Origin: Clostridiales bacterium DTU069
Lineage (GTDB): Bacteria; Bacillota; Clostridia; DSM-8532
NCBI GenBank assembly: GCA_001512485.1
Contig: LFRV01000081.1
Coordinates: 1 to 33,445 of the forward strand
Direction of reading: 5' to 3'
Length of the DNA: 33,445 nucleotides
The notes beneath the pieces were generated by a model. It did not search any database, was not told the origin of the DNA, and worked only from the letters and a program-made list of their open reading frames with translations. Below are positions 11,229-18,644 of this stretch, one piece after another. Each line of letters begins with the position of its first letter. The stretch's first letter is position 1. Position numbers and translations under genes: made by a program.

Positions 11229-12593
11229 TTATGCTTCAAACATCGCTTCCCTTATTACCTCGCCCACCGTGGGATGCGGGAAGACAATCTCGCGGATGTC
11301 GTCTACCCTCATTTCGGTTTCCATCATTACGGCCGCTCCGTATATAATCTCGGAAGCATAGTTTCCTATAATGTGCAGACCGAGGATTGTGCGGTATTGC
11401 TTATCTACAAGCACTTTCACTATTCCGTCGCCGCGGTCGGTTTCGGCCACATACCTTCCGCTGTACGACAGGGGAAGCTTAATAATCTCAACATCGAGCC
11501 CTTTTTCCTGTGCACTCTCGGCGGTTTCTCCCACAGAAGCGACTTCCGGGTTTGTATATATCACTGACGGAATAGCAAAATACCTCATGCGATCGCGTTT
11601 TCCGAGAATATTATTAACCACTGCCTCGGCTTCGCGGTATGCGGTATGGGCGAGCATCGAAATACCGTTCACATCACCCGCCGCGTATACTTCGGGTATG
11701 TTTGTCCGCAGGAATTCATCGGTTATTATTCTTCTGCCGTCGGTTTCTACGCCGATGGTTTCAAGGCCGAGTCCTTTTGTATCGGGTTTTCTTCCAACAC
11801 TCACAAGAATTTTGTCGCCCGTAACACGCTGTATGCCATCCGACGATTCAAAAATAACCTCATTGCCTTTAATTTCAATAACTTTTGCTGAAAGCCTGAA
11901 GTCGATTCCTTTTTTCTTATAGTTGTTTAAAAGGATGCCTGAAATTTCCCTGTCTGTCGGTCCGGCTATATGGTCGAGCATCTCAACGACAGTGACCCGG
12001 CTGCCTGCAGAATTGAAATAAGAGGCCATTTCGAGCCCGATAATTCCTCCACCGATAATCACAAGGTTTTCAGGCGTCGTTTCAATATCGAGAATTTCAC
12101 GGTTTGTAACTGCAATTCCTTTTTCATAGCTTTCGTCAAGACCGGGTATGGGCGGAATTACAGGAACGGAGCCGGTCGCTATCAGCAGCCTTTTCCCGGT
12201 GTATGCCGAGCCATTAATATTAACCCGGAATCCTTCTTCTGTCCGGCCTGATATAACCGCCTCGCCGTTAACCACCGTTACGTTGTTTTTTTTCATTTTC
12301 ATATCGAGACCGGCAACAAGCTTTTTGACTACGCGGTTTTTTCTTTTAACCACGGCAGGATGGTCAAGTTTCACTCCCTGGGCAATAACACCGTAAGCAT
12401 TCCCGTTTTTTGCATGGTCAGCTATCTTCGCGGAATTCAAGAATGTTTTCGAAGGAATGCACCCTTCATTCAGGCATACCCCGCCGAGAGCACGCTTTTC
12501 GGCCAGTAATACGAACAGCCCGGCTCCGCCCGCTCGTTCCGCCGCCGTATATCCGCCCGGCCCGCCTCCGATAACAATCAAATCATACGTCAT
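11229..12593 (-). CDS. lpdA: Dihydrolipoamide dehydrogenase (E3)
   Basis: A 454-residue flavoprotein disulfide reductase that reoxidises the dihydrolipoyl arm of E2 and reduces NAD. Seen in order: FAD-binding GGGPGG near residue 9, redox-active Cys40 and Cys45 in GGVCLNEGCIPSK, the NAD-binding GGGIIGLE, the second FAD motif VYAAGDV, and the C-terminal catalytic His-Glu in FPHPTVGE. Length and motifs are typical of Lpd. It starts only 5 bases after the E2 stop, so translation is probably coupled, and is followed by the repeat element before the E1 gene. As part of the same transcript it most likely serves the E1/E2 encoded here. It lacks an N-terminal lipoyl domain, which some clostridial E3 proteins carry. 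Confidence 0.93.
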   Translation of the reverse strand: MTYDLIVIGGGPGGYTAAERAGGAGLFVLLAEKRALGGVCLNEGCIPSKTFLNSAKIADHAKNGNAYGVIAQGVKLDHPAVVKRKNRVVKKLVAGLDMKMKKNNVTVVNGEAVISGRTEEGFRVNINGSAYTGKRLLIATGSVPVIPPIPGLDESYEKGIAVTNREILDIETTPENLVIIGGGIIGLEMASYFNSAGSRVTVVEMLDHIAGPTDREISGILLNNYKKKGIDFRLSAKVIEIKGNEVIFESSDGIQRVTGDKILVSVGRKPDTKGLGLETIGVETDGRRIITDEFLRTNIPEVYAAGDVNGISMLAHTAYREAEAVVNNILGKRDRMRYFAIPSVIYTNPEVASVGETAESAQEKGLDVEIIKLPLSYSGRYVAETDRGDGIVKVLVDKQYRTILGLHIIGNYASEIIYGAAVMMETEMRVDDIREIVFPHPTVGEVIREAMFEA

Positions 12594-12598
12594 GGTAA

Positions 12599-14020
12599 TC
12601 AGCTCCTGTCTAATGCCAAATGCATTGTGAAATTCTCAAGGTATTCTTTCAAATCCTTTAAAAATCTTGCGGCCGGGGCTCCGTCAACAGCCCTGTGGTC
12701 AAATGTCAGCGAAAGATTTATTGAACTGTAAGGCTCGATAACGCCGTTGTTTTCACGTATTTTTGTTTGTATCGTATTAACGCCGAGAATTGCCGTCTGA
12801 GGAGGATTTATCACCGGCGTAAACGATTCTATTCCCAAAGCCCCAAGATTTGTTACCGTAAATGTGCCGCCTTTAAGCTTATCCGGGTTTATCGTACCCT
12901 TTCTGCATTCTTCCGCCAGCTTTTTCGTTTCAACTGATATATCGTTAAGCGATTTACTGCTGCAGTTGAATATAGTAGGCACCATGAGCCCGCGTTCGGT
13001 ATCTATCGCGACCCCCATATTAACGGACGAAAACCTGCGTATAGCATCCCCAAGAAAATGCGCGTTAAGATCCTTATGCGAAATGAGCACACGGCTTGCG
13101 GCATATACGATAATATCGTTCAGCGTTATATTCGAAAGCCCCATCTTTTCGCCATTGGCCTTAAGCTGCCTGCGCAAATTTAATATATCCGTCGCGTCGA
13201 ATGACGTGTTCAGTGTTAATTGTGCCATACCCGACAGCGATTCATGCATAGTCCGGCCGATTACTTTCCTTATATTTGTCAGCTTAATGTCTTCGTAACC
13301 GGGTTCTTCGATGCTGTACTTATCCTCACGCGTATCAGAAGAGTACGCTCGCGCGTTTCGGTCCCACGTGGCGATCCTTCCTCCCAATCCTGTTCCTTCA
13401 ACCGCTTCAATATCGATGTGTCTCTCTTTAGCCGCATGCGTCATAAGCCGGTTTTCTTCCTGAAGCTTTCGGATATCTCTTTCAATTATCCTGCCCCCCG
13501 GGCCTGTAGGCACGGCAAAACGAATATCTGCGCCCGTTTTTTCAGCCAGATTTTTTGCTCGCGGCGAAATAAAAACGTCACCTGGAGATGGCTGTTGTTC
13601 TATTGTTATGAATCCTTCATCCGCTGTTTCCCGTGTTGCGGCTTTTCCGTCCATGCCGCTCTTCCGGCCGGCATCTGAAACCATTCCGGCTGCACCGGCT
13701 TCCCGTTCGATGCCTTCAGAATGCCCGTCTGCCTGTGGTTCCCGACTGGCACCGGCAGGAATAAATGGGGAGATGTCCTCGCCTTCTTCCCCTATCACGC
13801 AGACATTCGTTAAAACGGGGACATCATCCCCTTCTTTGAAAAATATATCAAGGATAGTGCCTTCCGCCGGTGATTCTTCTTCAAATGCGGCCTTATCGGT
13901 CTCGTAAGAAAACAGCAGATCGCCTTTCTTAATCTTGTCGCCTTTTTTCACAAACCACTCGGATATTATACAGCTTTCCACCGATTGGCCCTGCCTGGGC
14001 ATTTTAACAGGTACTGCCAC
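12599..14020 (-). CDS. Dihydrolipoamide acyltransferase (E2) with one lipoyl and two subunit-binding domains
   Basis: A 473-residue E2 that carries the acyl group on lipoate and transfers it to CoA. Residues 1-80 are a lipoyl domain with Lys43 in YETDKAAF as the attachment site. After an Ala/Gly/charged linker come two peripheral-subunit-binding motifs in tandem: ISPRAKNLAEKTGADI..GPGGRI (about 152-182) and MTHAAKERHIDIEAV..GLGGRI (about 193-216). The catalytic domain (about 240-473) has the DHRAVDGA motif with His442 and Asp446. The two binding domains are unusual, since most E2 proteins have one. The acyl group cannot be told from sequence: acetyl is most likely given the AcoC/PDH-type architecture. 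It begins 88 bases after the SorE-like gene and is 5 bases from E3. Confidence 0.9.
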   Translation of the reverse strand: MAVPVKMPRQGQSVESCIISEWFVKKGDKIKKGDLLFSYETDKAAFEEESPAEGTILDIFFKEGDDVPVLTNVCVIGEEGEDISPFIPAGASREPQADGHSEGIEREAGAAGMVSDAGRKSGMDGKAATRETADEGFITIEQQPSPGDVFISPRAKNLAEKTGADIRFAVPTGPGGRIIERDIRKLQEENRLMTHAAKERHIDIEAVEGTGLGGRIATWDRNARAYSSDTREDKYSIEEPGYEDIKLTNIRKVIGRTMHESLSGMAQLTLNTSFDATDILNLRRQLKANGEKMGLSNITLNDIIVYAASRVLISHKDLNAHFLGDAIRRFSSVNMGVAIDTERGLMVPTIFNCSSKSLNDISVETKKLAEECRKGTINPDKLKGGTFTVTNLGALGIESFTPVINPPQTAILGVNTIQTKIRENNGVIEPYSSINLSLTFDHRAVDGAPAARFLKDLKEYLENFTMHLALDRS

Positions 14021-14108
14021 TGAAATTACCTCACTTTCGTTAAAACGGCTGATTTATATAAAACTTTCCTTGTGTCAAAAGAATCAATACTTAATTCCCG
14101 ATGCCCAT

Positions 14109-15380
14109 TTATAACGCAATAGGTTTCGCGTTTTCAAGGAGATATTTTTCCGCTTCACCGCACCACAAGCCGTTATTTGCCTCGACTATTTCTGCAAGGC
14201 GCAAAAACAACGGATTTTGATCGGCTTTCTCCCTAAGTTCATCAAGAGCCGTTAATTCCATTGAAATATTGTTATAAATCAGTTTTTTTCCGCCCGGTAT
14301 TTCAGGCAAGTTCATAATTGTTTCAATAACACTGTCCAAACCGCCTATATGCGTTATCATTGAAGAGGGATTAATTCTGCCGTCAGCCATCATTTCCAGC
14401 GCTTCAGCCATATCGTCGGTATTGCCGCCGGTCGTTCCCATGATATGCGTTAAATTATAGTGAACATTATAAAAGTTTACCCCCGCGGTAAACGCAGGAT
14501 CGACAGGACCGGCGAAAAAGTTCAGGCAGCCGTCCTTTCGAAGTATTTTGTCACCCTGCTCTATAACGCTTTTTACGGGAGCGAACACAAACACGTCGTC
14601 ATATCCTTCTCCGCCCGTAATGTTTAACAATGCGCCAACAGGGTCTTCTACCGCGGAGGCATCCACGTAAACAAGCTCTATTCCGTTCTTTTTCGCTTCT
14701 TCGGCGGTGTAAAGCCTGGACGCCCTTTTAAGCCGCGCTTTATCAATGTCTGTTACAACCAGGCGGGAAGGCTTTCTTTCGGCATGTATCGCGTAATCGA
14801 TCGCGCCAAGCCCCATTGGTCCGACACCCGCAAGAATAGCCATGTTGCCGCCGGGTTTTATGCCCATTTCGTGGACATACTTTCCCGCCTCGGTATGATA
14901 AACGGCATGAAACGCTCCTATAATACATGACATGGGCTCGGCAAGCGAACCGTAAAAATACGCATCGCCCTTATACTCCAGGAGACATCCCAGTTCCATT
15001 ACTTCCCTGGGAATAATGACATGCGTGGCACTGCCGCCGATATACCTGTAAGAATACCCCGGAGCGGCATTCGGATCGTCCTTGCGATTTAAAGCCGTCT
15101 GTACAGTAAATTTCATTCCCGGATGGTATTTATCCCGCAGTGCTGATCCGACCTCGATAATTTCACCGCAGAATTCATGACCGATGATAACCGGGTTTTT
15201 ATCCACATCGTCAGGCACCCTTCTGTGTGTTTTACCCTGTATCACTGCCTTGTATGTCGACATGCAAATGCTGTCAGTAACTATCCTGGCAAGGATTTCG
15301 TCATTTTTTACCGGGGGAAGCTCAAATTCCTCGAGCCTTAAATCATTTTTCCCGTACAGCCTGACCGCTATAGTTTTCAT
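14109..15380 (-). CDS. Zn-dependent medium-chain dehydrogenase, L-sorbose-1-phosphate reductase (SorE) type
   Basis: A 423-residue medium-chain dehydrogenase and the first gene of the operon. Catalytic zinc ligands are Cys39 (DSICMSTYK) and His68-Glu69 (GHEFCGE); the Rossmann fold has AGVGPMGLGAIDYA. Stretches such as KNDLRLEEFELP, DSICMSTYKAVIQG, PGYSYRYIGG and EPMSCIIGAFHA are characteristic of the SorE group, which reduces L-sorbose 1-phosphate to D-glucitol 6-phosphate. The four-cysteine structural zinc loop of ordinary alcohol dehydrogenases is absent, as in this subgroup. A GGAGG site precedes the ATG, and the promoter at 15450-15478 lies upstream. With the SrlD/SorD-like SDR and RhaB in the same operon it probably acts on a ketose 1-phosphate; the particular sugar is inferred. 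Confidence 0.82.
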   Translation of the reverse strand: MKTIAVRLYGKNDLRLEEFELPPVKNDEILARIVTDSICMSTYKAVIQGKTHRRVPDDVDKNPVIIGHEFCGEIIEVGSALRDKYHPGMKFTVQTALNRKDDPNAAPGYSYRYIGGSATHVIIPREVMELGCLLEYKGDAYFYGSLAEPMSCIIGAFHAVYHTEAGKYVHEMGIKPGGNMAILAGVGPMGLGAIDYAIHAERKPSRLVVTDIDKARLKRASRLYTAEEAKKNGIELVYVDASAVEDPVGALLNITGGEGYDDVFVFAPVKSVIEQGDKILRKDGCLNFFAGPVDPAFTAGVNFYNVHYNLTHIMGTTGGNTDDMAEALEMMADGRINPSSMITHIGGLDSVIETIMNLPEIPGGKKLIYNNISMELTALDELREKADQNPLFLRLAEIVEANNGLWCGEAEKYLLENAKPIAL

Positions 15381-15449
15381 ATCAATTCCTCCGGAATGTT
15401 CATTCTGTTCTGCCAGCCCAATAATACAAACTTGACCTGGAATACTTCC

Positions 15450-15478
15450 AGTATAATTAAAATTCCCCTACGAGGCAA
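15450..15478 (-). promoter_or_regulatory. Promoter of the eight-gene catabolic operon
   Basis: On the minus strand TTGCCT (15473-15478) and TATACT (15450-15455) are separated by exactly 17 bases. The leader to the SorE-like ATG is about 60 bases. The dyads at 15500-15536 lie just upstream of the -35. Confidence 0.65.
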
Positions 15479-15499
15479 AATGTTAATTTAATTAATTCT

Positions 15500-15536
15500 A
15501 TGTTTAATTTTAACATATAGTTTGATAATTTCAAAC
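15500..15536. promoter_or_regulatory. Probable operators of the DeoR-type regulator
   Basis: Two dyads lie between the divergent promoters. GTTTGATAATTTCAAAC at 15520-15536 has perfect 6-base arms around 5 bases; ATGTTTAATTTTAACAT at 15500-15516 matches in 7 of 8 arm positions. Their centres are 20 bases apart, about two helical turns. Binding by the adjacent regulator is inferred from position. Confidence 0.5.
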
Positions 15537-15553
15537 ATATTTTTAAAAAACTA

Positions 15554-15582
15554 TTGTACTTTTTTTTCAAATAGGTTATGAT
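15554..15582 (+). promoter_or_regulatory. Promoter of the DeoR-type regulator gene
   Basis: TTGTAC (15554-15559) and TATGAT (15577-15582) are separated by 17 bases. The -10 box overlaps the in-frame ATG at 15578, so that ATG would lie upstream of the transcript start (about 15589) and cannot be the start codon if this promoter is used. Confidence 0.6.
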
Positions 15583-15637
15583 AAACAGGGAAGAAAATCA
15601 ATTAATAAGCAGGGAAAGAGTAGGAGTTGGAAGTAAT

Positions 15638-16402
15638 TTGAACAACGAAAGACAGGAACGGATACTTGATTTGCTGAATGACAGGGGTGAAATCCATCTT
15701 TCGGATTTAAAAAATATTTTCCCGCAGGTTTCGCTGATGACCCTGCGCCGTGACTTGTCAACACTTGAAAACAGGGGCTTTCTTATAAGAACCCACGGGG
15801 GAGCGGTCAGCCTGAAAAAGCTGTCGACGATACACGGGGAGGAAGACGCTTACTCGCTCAGGGCCGCGGAAAATACGGAAGCAAAAATGAATATAGCGGA
15901 AAAAGCGATGAAATACCTTGACAGCGGACGCTCGCTTTATCTTGATGCGGGAAGCACGATAATGTGCCTTGCGAGGAATATTCCGGACAAACCTTTATCA
16001 ATCCTGACAAGCGGAATAAATATCGCAACGGAGCTTACAAAAAGGCCGAAAGTAACAATATACCTGACAGGCGGCCAGCTTAACCATAACAGCCTTTCCG
16101 TTTCGGGACCCACTTCAATGTCGATGCTTGATTTTATAAATATAGACATAGCGTTTATGGCGGCATCGGGATATACCCCTGAAAACGGGTTTACCGTTTC
16201 AAACTATTTTGAGTGTGAGCTTAAAAAGGCCGTTATAAAAAAGGCAAAAAAGGTTATTATGATGGCGGACTCGAGCAAGTTCAACAAGGTTCTCGCGTTT
16301 ACGTTTGCTGATATACCCGATCTTGACGTTCTTATATGCGAGAAGAAGCTGCCGGACCCTATCCTGAAGAAAGCCGTGGAAGCCGGCGTCGAAATTGCTT
16401 GA
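15638..16402 (+). CDS. DeoR/GlpR-family transcriptional regulator of the operon
   Basis: A repressor-type regulator of 254 residues from the TTG at 15638. An in-frame ATG at 15578 would add 20 residues, but it overlaps the -10 box; the TTG has AGGAG 11 bases upstream and gives the usual DeoR N-terminus (NNERQERILDLL). The winged helix covers about 6-57 (SLMTLRRDLSTLENRGFLIRTHGGA is the recognition helix and wing). The C-terminal sugar-phosphate sensor of the isomerase-like fold has LDAGSTIMCLA, LTGGQLN and MMADSSKFNK. Members usually sense a phosphorylated sugar and release DNA on binding it. Divergent from the catabolic operon with dyads in between, so it almost certainly controls it; the effector may be one of the pathway phosphates. 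It ends 4 bases before the converging kinase gene. Confidence 0.88.
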   Translation: MNNERQERILDLLNDRGEIHLSDLKNIFPQVSLMTLRRDLSTLENRGFLIRTHGGAVSLKKLSTIHGEEDAYSLRAAENTEAKMNIAEKAMKYLDSGRSLYLDAGSTIMCLARNIPDKPLSILTSGINIATELTKRPKVTIYLTGGQLNHNSLSVSGPTSMSMLDFINIDIAFMAASGYTPENGFTVSNYFECELKKAVIKKAKKVIMMADSSKFNKVLAFTFADIPDLDVLICEKKLPDPILKKAVEAGVEIA

Positions 16403-16406
16403 TTTG

Positions 16407-17474
16407 TCACGTTTCGAATACGAGATCGCTTCTTTCGCGTATTTTCATTTCGCTGAAATACCGGTTTTCCATCGGTATCCATTCCGATACAAACCTTTCA
16501 TACAGTTCTTTTCCGCTTCTTTCGAGGATCCTGCGGCGTTGTTCCGTTGACGAGGTATACAGGAATATTTTCAGGTCGTAATATTCTGCCAGCGTCGGAT
16601 GCATGCTGTAGCAGCCTTCTATTATATTAAGCTTTTTCGGCGCTGCTTCAATTACGCGGTCAAAAGCCATTTTCGAACAGTTATAAACGCGGTACGAGAA
16701 CGGGCGCCCGGACATTATCCCGTTTATAACCTCTTCATTGAATCTTTCATAATCGAAGTTCCCGCCCGTTTCGTTTAAACGTTCCGGCGTGCGCATAGCA
16801 GGCGTCAGAAAAAAATGATCGATATGAAAAACGTTGCAGTCATAAACACCGGCGATCAATGACGCAAATGTGCTCTTCCCGGAGCCGCTGCCGCCGTCAA
16901 TCGCGACATTGACGCTTCCGCGCGTGCGCATTAATGAATCAATCGCCGAAAACGCGCTGAAAAACCTGCAATACTGTTCGCTGACAATGCGGTATGACGG
17001 CGAGTATTCCGTACGGTAGTCTTCACTGTGCCCGATGGCGGGGTACCCGCTTTTCCTGTACTCATCAATGAACTTATCAAGTTCGTCAATGGGATATGGA
17101 AGCTCGCGGTCCTTGCAGCACTGCCTTAAAACACCGAGTTTTTCTTCATACCGGTCAATGCTTCCTGATACCGAGTTTGCCGTATTGACAAAAAATTTGT
17201 TCACCGTTTCGACGCTTATGCCGGTCTCGCATAACCCGTGAAGATTAAGCCGGCATAACCCGCTGCCTATGTTTTCGAACAGATCGGCGTTTTCCGGCGC
17301 CGAATGACCGGATTTGCCGACCTGTTCGATTTCATCCTCGAGGCGCCGCAAGCTGTCTTCTTCGCTTTCTATTAAATGACCTCCGGCGAATTCACCCTGG
17401 TATATCAGCTTAACCATATCGCGGATACCCATCCGCGGGTACCGCCTGTAATGCTCAAGAAGTATATCTTTCAT
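16407..17474 (-). CDS. Uridine-kinase-like P-loop kinase with an extra N-terminal domain
   Basis: A 355-residue protein in two parts. Residues 1 to about 165 form a helical domain I do not recognise (GIRDMVKLIYQGEFAGGHLI near the start; Cys-rich CRLNLHGLCETG in the middle). Residues 180-355 are a nucleoside-kinase-like P-loop domain: Walker A GGSGSGKST at 194-202, a DHFFLTPAMRTPERL segment and NFDYERFN that resemble the substrate-binding part of uridine and phosphoribulokinase relatives, then IIEGCYSMHP as the Walker B region and an arginine-rich lid (STEQRRRILERSG). It starts 9 bases after the ECF S-component stop, so the two are one unit. The obvious idea is that the transporter brings in a nucleoside or vitamin-like molecule that this enzyme phosphorylates. 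The substrate is not known. Confidence 0.75.
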   Translation of the reverse strand: MKDILLEHYRRYPRMGIRDMVKLIYQGEFAGGHLIESEEDSLRRLEDEIEQVGKSGHSAPENADLFENIGSGLCRLNLHGLCETGISVETVNKFFVNTANSVSGSIDRYEEKLGVLRQCCKDRELPYPIDELDKFIDEYRKSGYPAIGHSEDYRTEYSPSYRIVSEQYCRFFSAFSAIDSLMRTRGSVNVAIDGGSGSGKSTFASLIAGVYDCNVFHIDHFFLTPAMRTPERLNETGGNFDYERFNEEVINGIMSGRPFSYRVYNCSKMAFDRVIEAAPKKLNIIEGCYSMHPTLAEYYDLKIFLYTSSTEQRRRILERSGKELYERFVSEWIPMENRYFSEMKIRERSDLVFET

Positions 17475-17483
17475 AACTGCCTG

Positions 17484-18017
17484 CTACTCGCTTTCGATCA
17501 GGTTACCCTTTTCCAGCGCAAAAACAATGAGAGGAATGATAACTATTTGCAGTATAATGCCGGGAACGGCGTTTATAAAGGCTCCCGCGGCAAAAATCCG
17601 CCATGTGAACGCGGTGCCGCTGAGGCCGTACAGGAAGTAGCTTACAATCCCCCATACAATTCTTCCACAGATCATCGATATAATCAAGCTTGCATAAACA
17701 AATATCTTTCTTTTCTGAAAAAGCCTGTACAATAAACCGGAAACAAAACCATACGCCGCGAGCTCAAAAGCCATTGCCACGGCCGTTGGCATCATCTGCG
17801 GCATTCCGAATACCAGGCTTCTTAACAGCGGAGTAATGAAGCCTGCGGCTAGGCCAAAAGGTGCCCCGCATACAAACCCGCATAACAGAACAGGAATATG
17901 CATCGGCAGCAACATTGAACCGATTTGAGGAACCTGCCCCGTCAAAAACGGGAGCACGAGCCCGAGCGCAATAAATAAAGCTGTAAGTATCATTTTTTTT
18001 GTTGTTTTTCTTCTCAT
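17484..18017 (-). CDS. ECF transporter S component (substrate-binding membrane protein)
   Basis: A 177-residue hydrophobic protein with about six membrane segments and a basic N-terminus (MRRKTTKKMILTALFIALGL), the usual shape of an energy-coupling-factor S component. Such proteins bind one vitamin or small metabolite and use a shared EcfA/A'/T module encoded elsewhere. The stretch MLLPMHIPVLLCGFVCG with GLAAGFITPLLRSLVFGMP fits the ECF_trnsprt group. The ATG follows a GGAGGGGG ribosome site, and a strong intrinsic terminator (18028-18087) ends immediately before that site, so expression may depend on antitermination. The kinase gene next to it suggests a substrate that is phosphorylated on entry. 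The exact ligand cannot be assigned. Confidence 0.85.
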   Translation of the reverse strand: MRRKTTKKMILTALFIALGLVLPFLTGQVPQIGSMLLPMHIPVLLCGFVCGAPFGLAAGFITPLLRSLVFGMPQMMPTAVAMAFELAAYGFVSGLLYRLFQKRKIFVYASLIISMICGRIVWGIVSYFLYGLSGTAFTWRIFAAGAFINAVPGIILQIVIIPLIVFALEKGNLIESE

Positions 18018-18027
18018 AAATCCCCCT

Positions 18028-18087
18028 CCAAAAAAAATAAAGCCACGAAAATATTGCCTCCTTCGGGAGAAGCGAATACCTTCGTGG
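18028..18087 (-). terminator. Intrinsic terminator just upstream of the ECF gene; possible attenuator
   Basis: On the minus strand the arms CCACGAA (18081-18087) and TTCGTGG (18043-18049) close a long hairpin with an inner CTCC-CGAA-GGAG stem, followed by a T-rich run that abuts the GGAGGGGG ribosome site of the ECF gene. It either ends the tiny upstream ORFs or works as a leader attenuator. No known riboswitch class was recognised. Confidence 0.65.
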
Positions 18088-18122
18088 TATTTTAGTTCAG
18101 TTCTGTTCTTTAGTTGCCGCCG

Positions 18123-18230
18123 TTATTTTAACATAACCGGTCCATTTGTGCAATAAGGGTCGGAGGCCGCTGATACATCCGGTCCGCATCCATAAGCAAA
18201 AATCATGTCTTTTGCCGCTACTTCAAACAT
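18123..18230 (-). CDS. Tiny ORF with two cysteines (35 residues)
   Basis: A 35-codon ORF whose ATG overlaps the end of the 56-codon ORF upstream (8 bases shared, another frame), an arrangement typical of translational coupling. The peptide has an acidic/hydrophobic front and a rear segment AYGCGPDVSAASDPYCTNG with two Cys 12 residues apart. No separate ribosome site of quality is seen. It stops 36 bases before the terminator hairpin at 18043-18087. It could be a small peptide of its own, a leader peptide for attenuation, or the rear half of a frameshifted small gene. I do not recognise a family. Confidence 0.35.
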   Translation of the reverse strand: MFEVAAKDMIFAYGCGPDVSAASDPYCTNGPVMLK

Positions 18231-18393
18231 TATAATTTTCGATCCACGGCCTGACGGCAATATTGCATTCCGCAAGCTTATCCTTAATCTCTTTTACCGA
18301 GTAATTTCTATCCAACCGCGCGATATCCAACCTGTGCAATGCGTTCAAAACACTCGGCGCATTTCCGGCTTTATAGTCTATTACACCAATCAT
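18223..18393 (-). CDS. Small ORF with a HisH-like N-terminus (56 residues)
   Basis: A 56-codon ORF starting at 18393 with GGAAGG 8 bases upstream. The first 22 residues (MIGVIDYKAGNAPSVLNALH) look like the beginning of HisH-type glutamine amidotransferases, where MI-x-IDY-x-x-GN-x-x-SV binds the glutaminase fold together. The remainder (SVKEIKDKLAECNIAVRPWIENY) does not continue as HisH, and the nucleophile Cys and catalytic His/Glu are absent. So this is either a relic created by deletion or a novel small protein. No other his genes are nearby. A palindrome at 18455-18470 lies upstream. Confidence 0.4.
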   Translation of the reverse strand: MIGVIDYKAGNAPSVLNALHRLDIARLDRNYSVKEIKDKLAECNIAVRPWIENYNV

Positions 18394-18454
18394 AAAACAA
18401 ACCTTCCGCCAAATTTATTTTAATGAAAAACCACTTGATCCCGGTAAGCAAATC

Positions 18455-18470
18455 ACAGGGTGAACCCTGT
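18455..18470. promoter_or_regulatory. Palindrome upstream of the small ORFs, possible operator
   Basis: ACAGGGT-GA-ACCCTGT is a perfect 7-base dyad. A TATAAT on the minus strand (18482-18487) lies just upstream of it, so the dyad would sit close to the transcript start of the small ORFs. Function is inferred from position only. Confidence 0.35.
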
Positions 18471-18644
18471 TATGAAAAATTATTATATAATAATCCCGCT
18501 TAAAATTCTACTGCATAGAACAAATCTTTTATGATTGATGCCAAGAGGTGAAGCCGCCGTTCTGCTGTACAGGATGTATAAGAGGCTTTGGTAAACCAAA
18601 TCGTTTAAAAGACAGGCATACCATAATGCAGTTAACCGGGAACA

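Noticed and set aside
11371-11922. Long plus-strand open frame opposite the E3 gene
   Set aside because: It has no ribosome site, and its Ser/Pro/Thr-rich translation is that of an antisense shadow of a well-supported gene.
8431-14020. Ordinary pyruvate dehydrogenase operon
   Set aside because: Not excluded, but the enclosing SorE-like, SDR, PHP and RhaB genes and the DeoR-type regulator make a sugar-specific complex the better reading.
17484-18120. preQ1, THF or other known vitamin riboswitch ahead of the ECF S component
   Set aside because: No aptamer consensus that I know matches; only the terminator hairpin and small ORFs can be supported.
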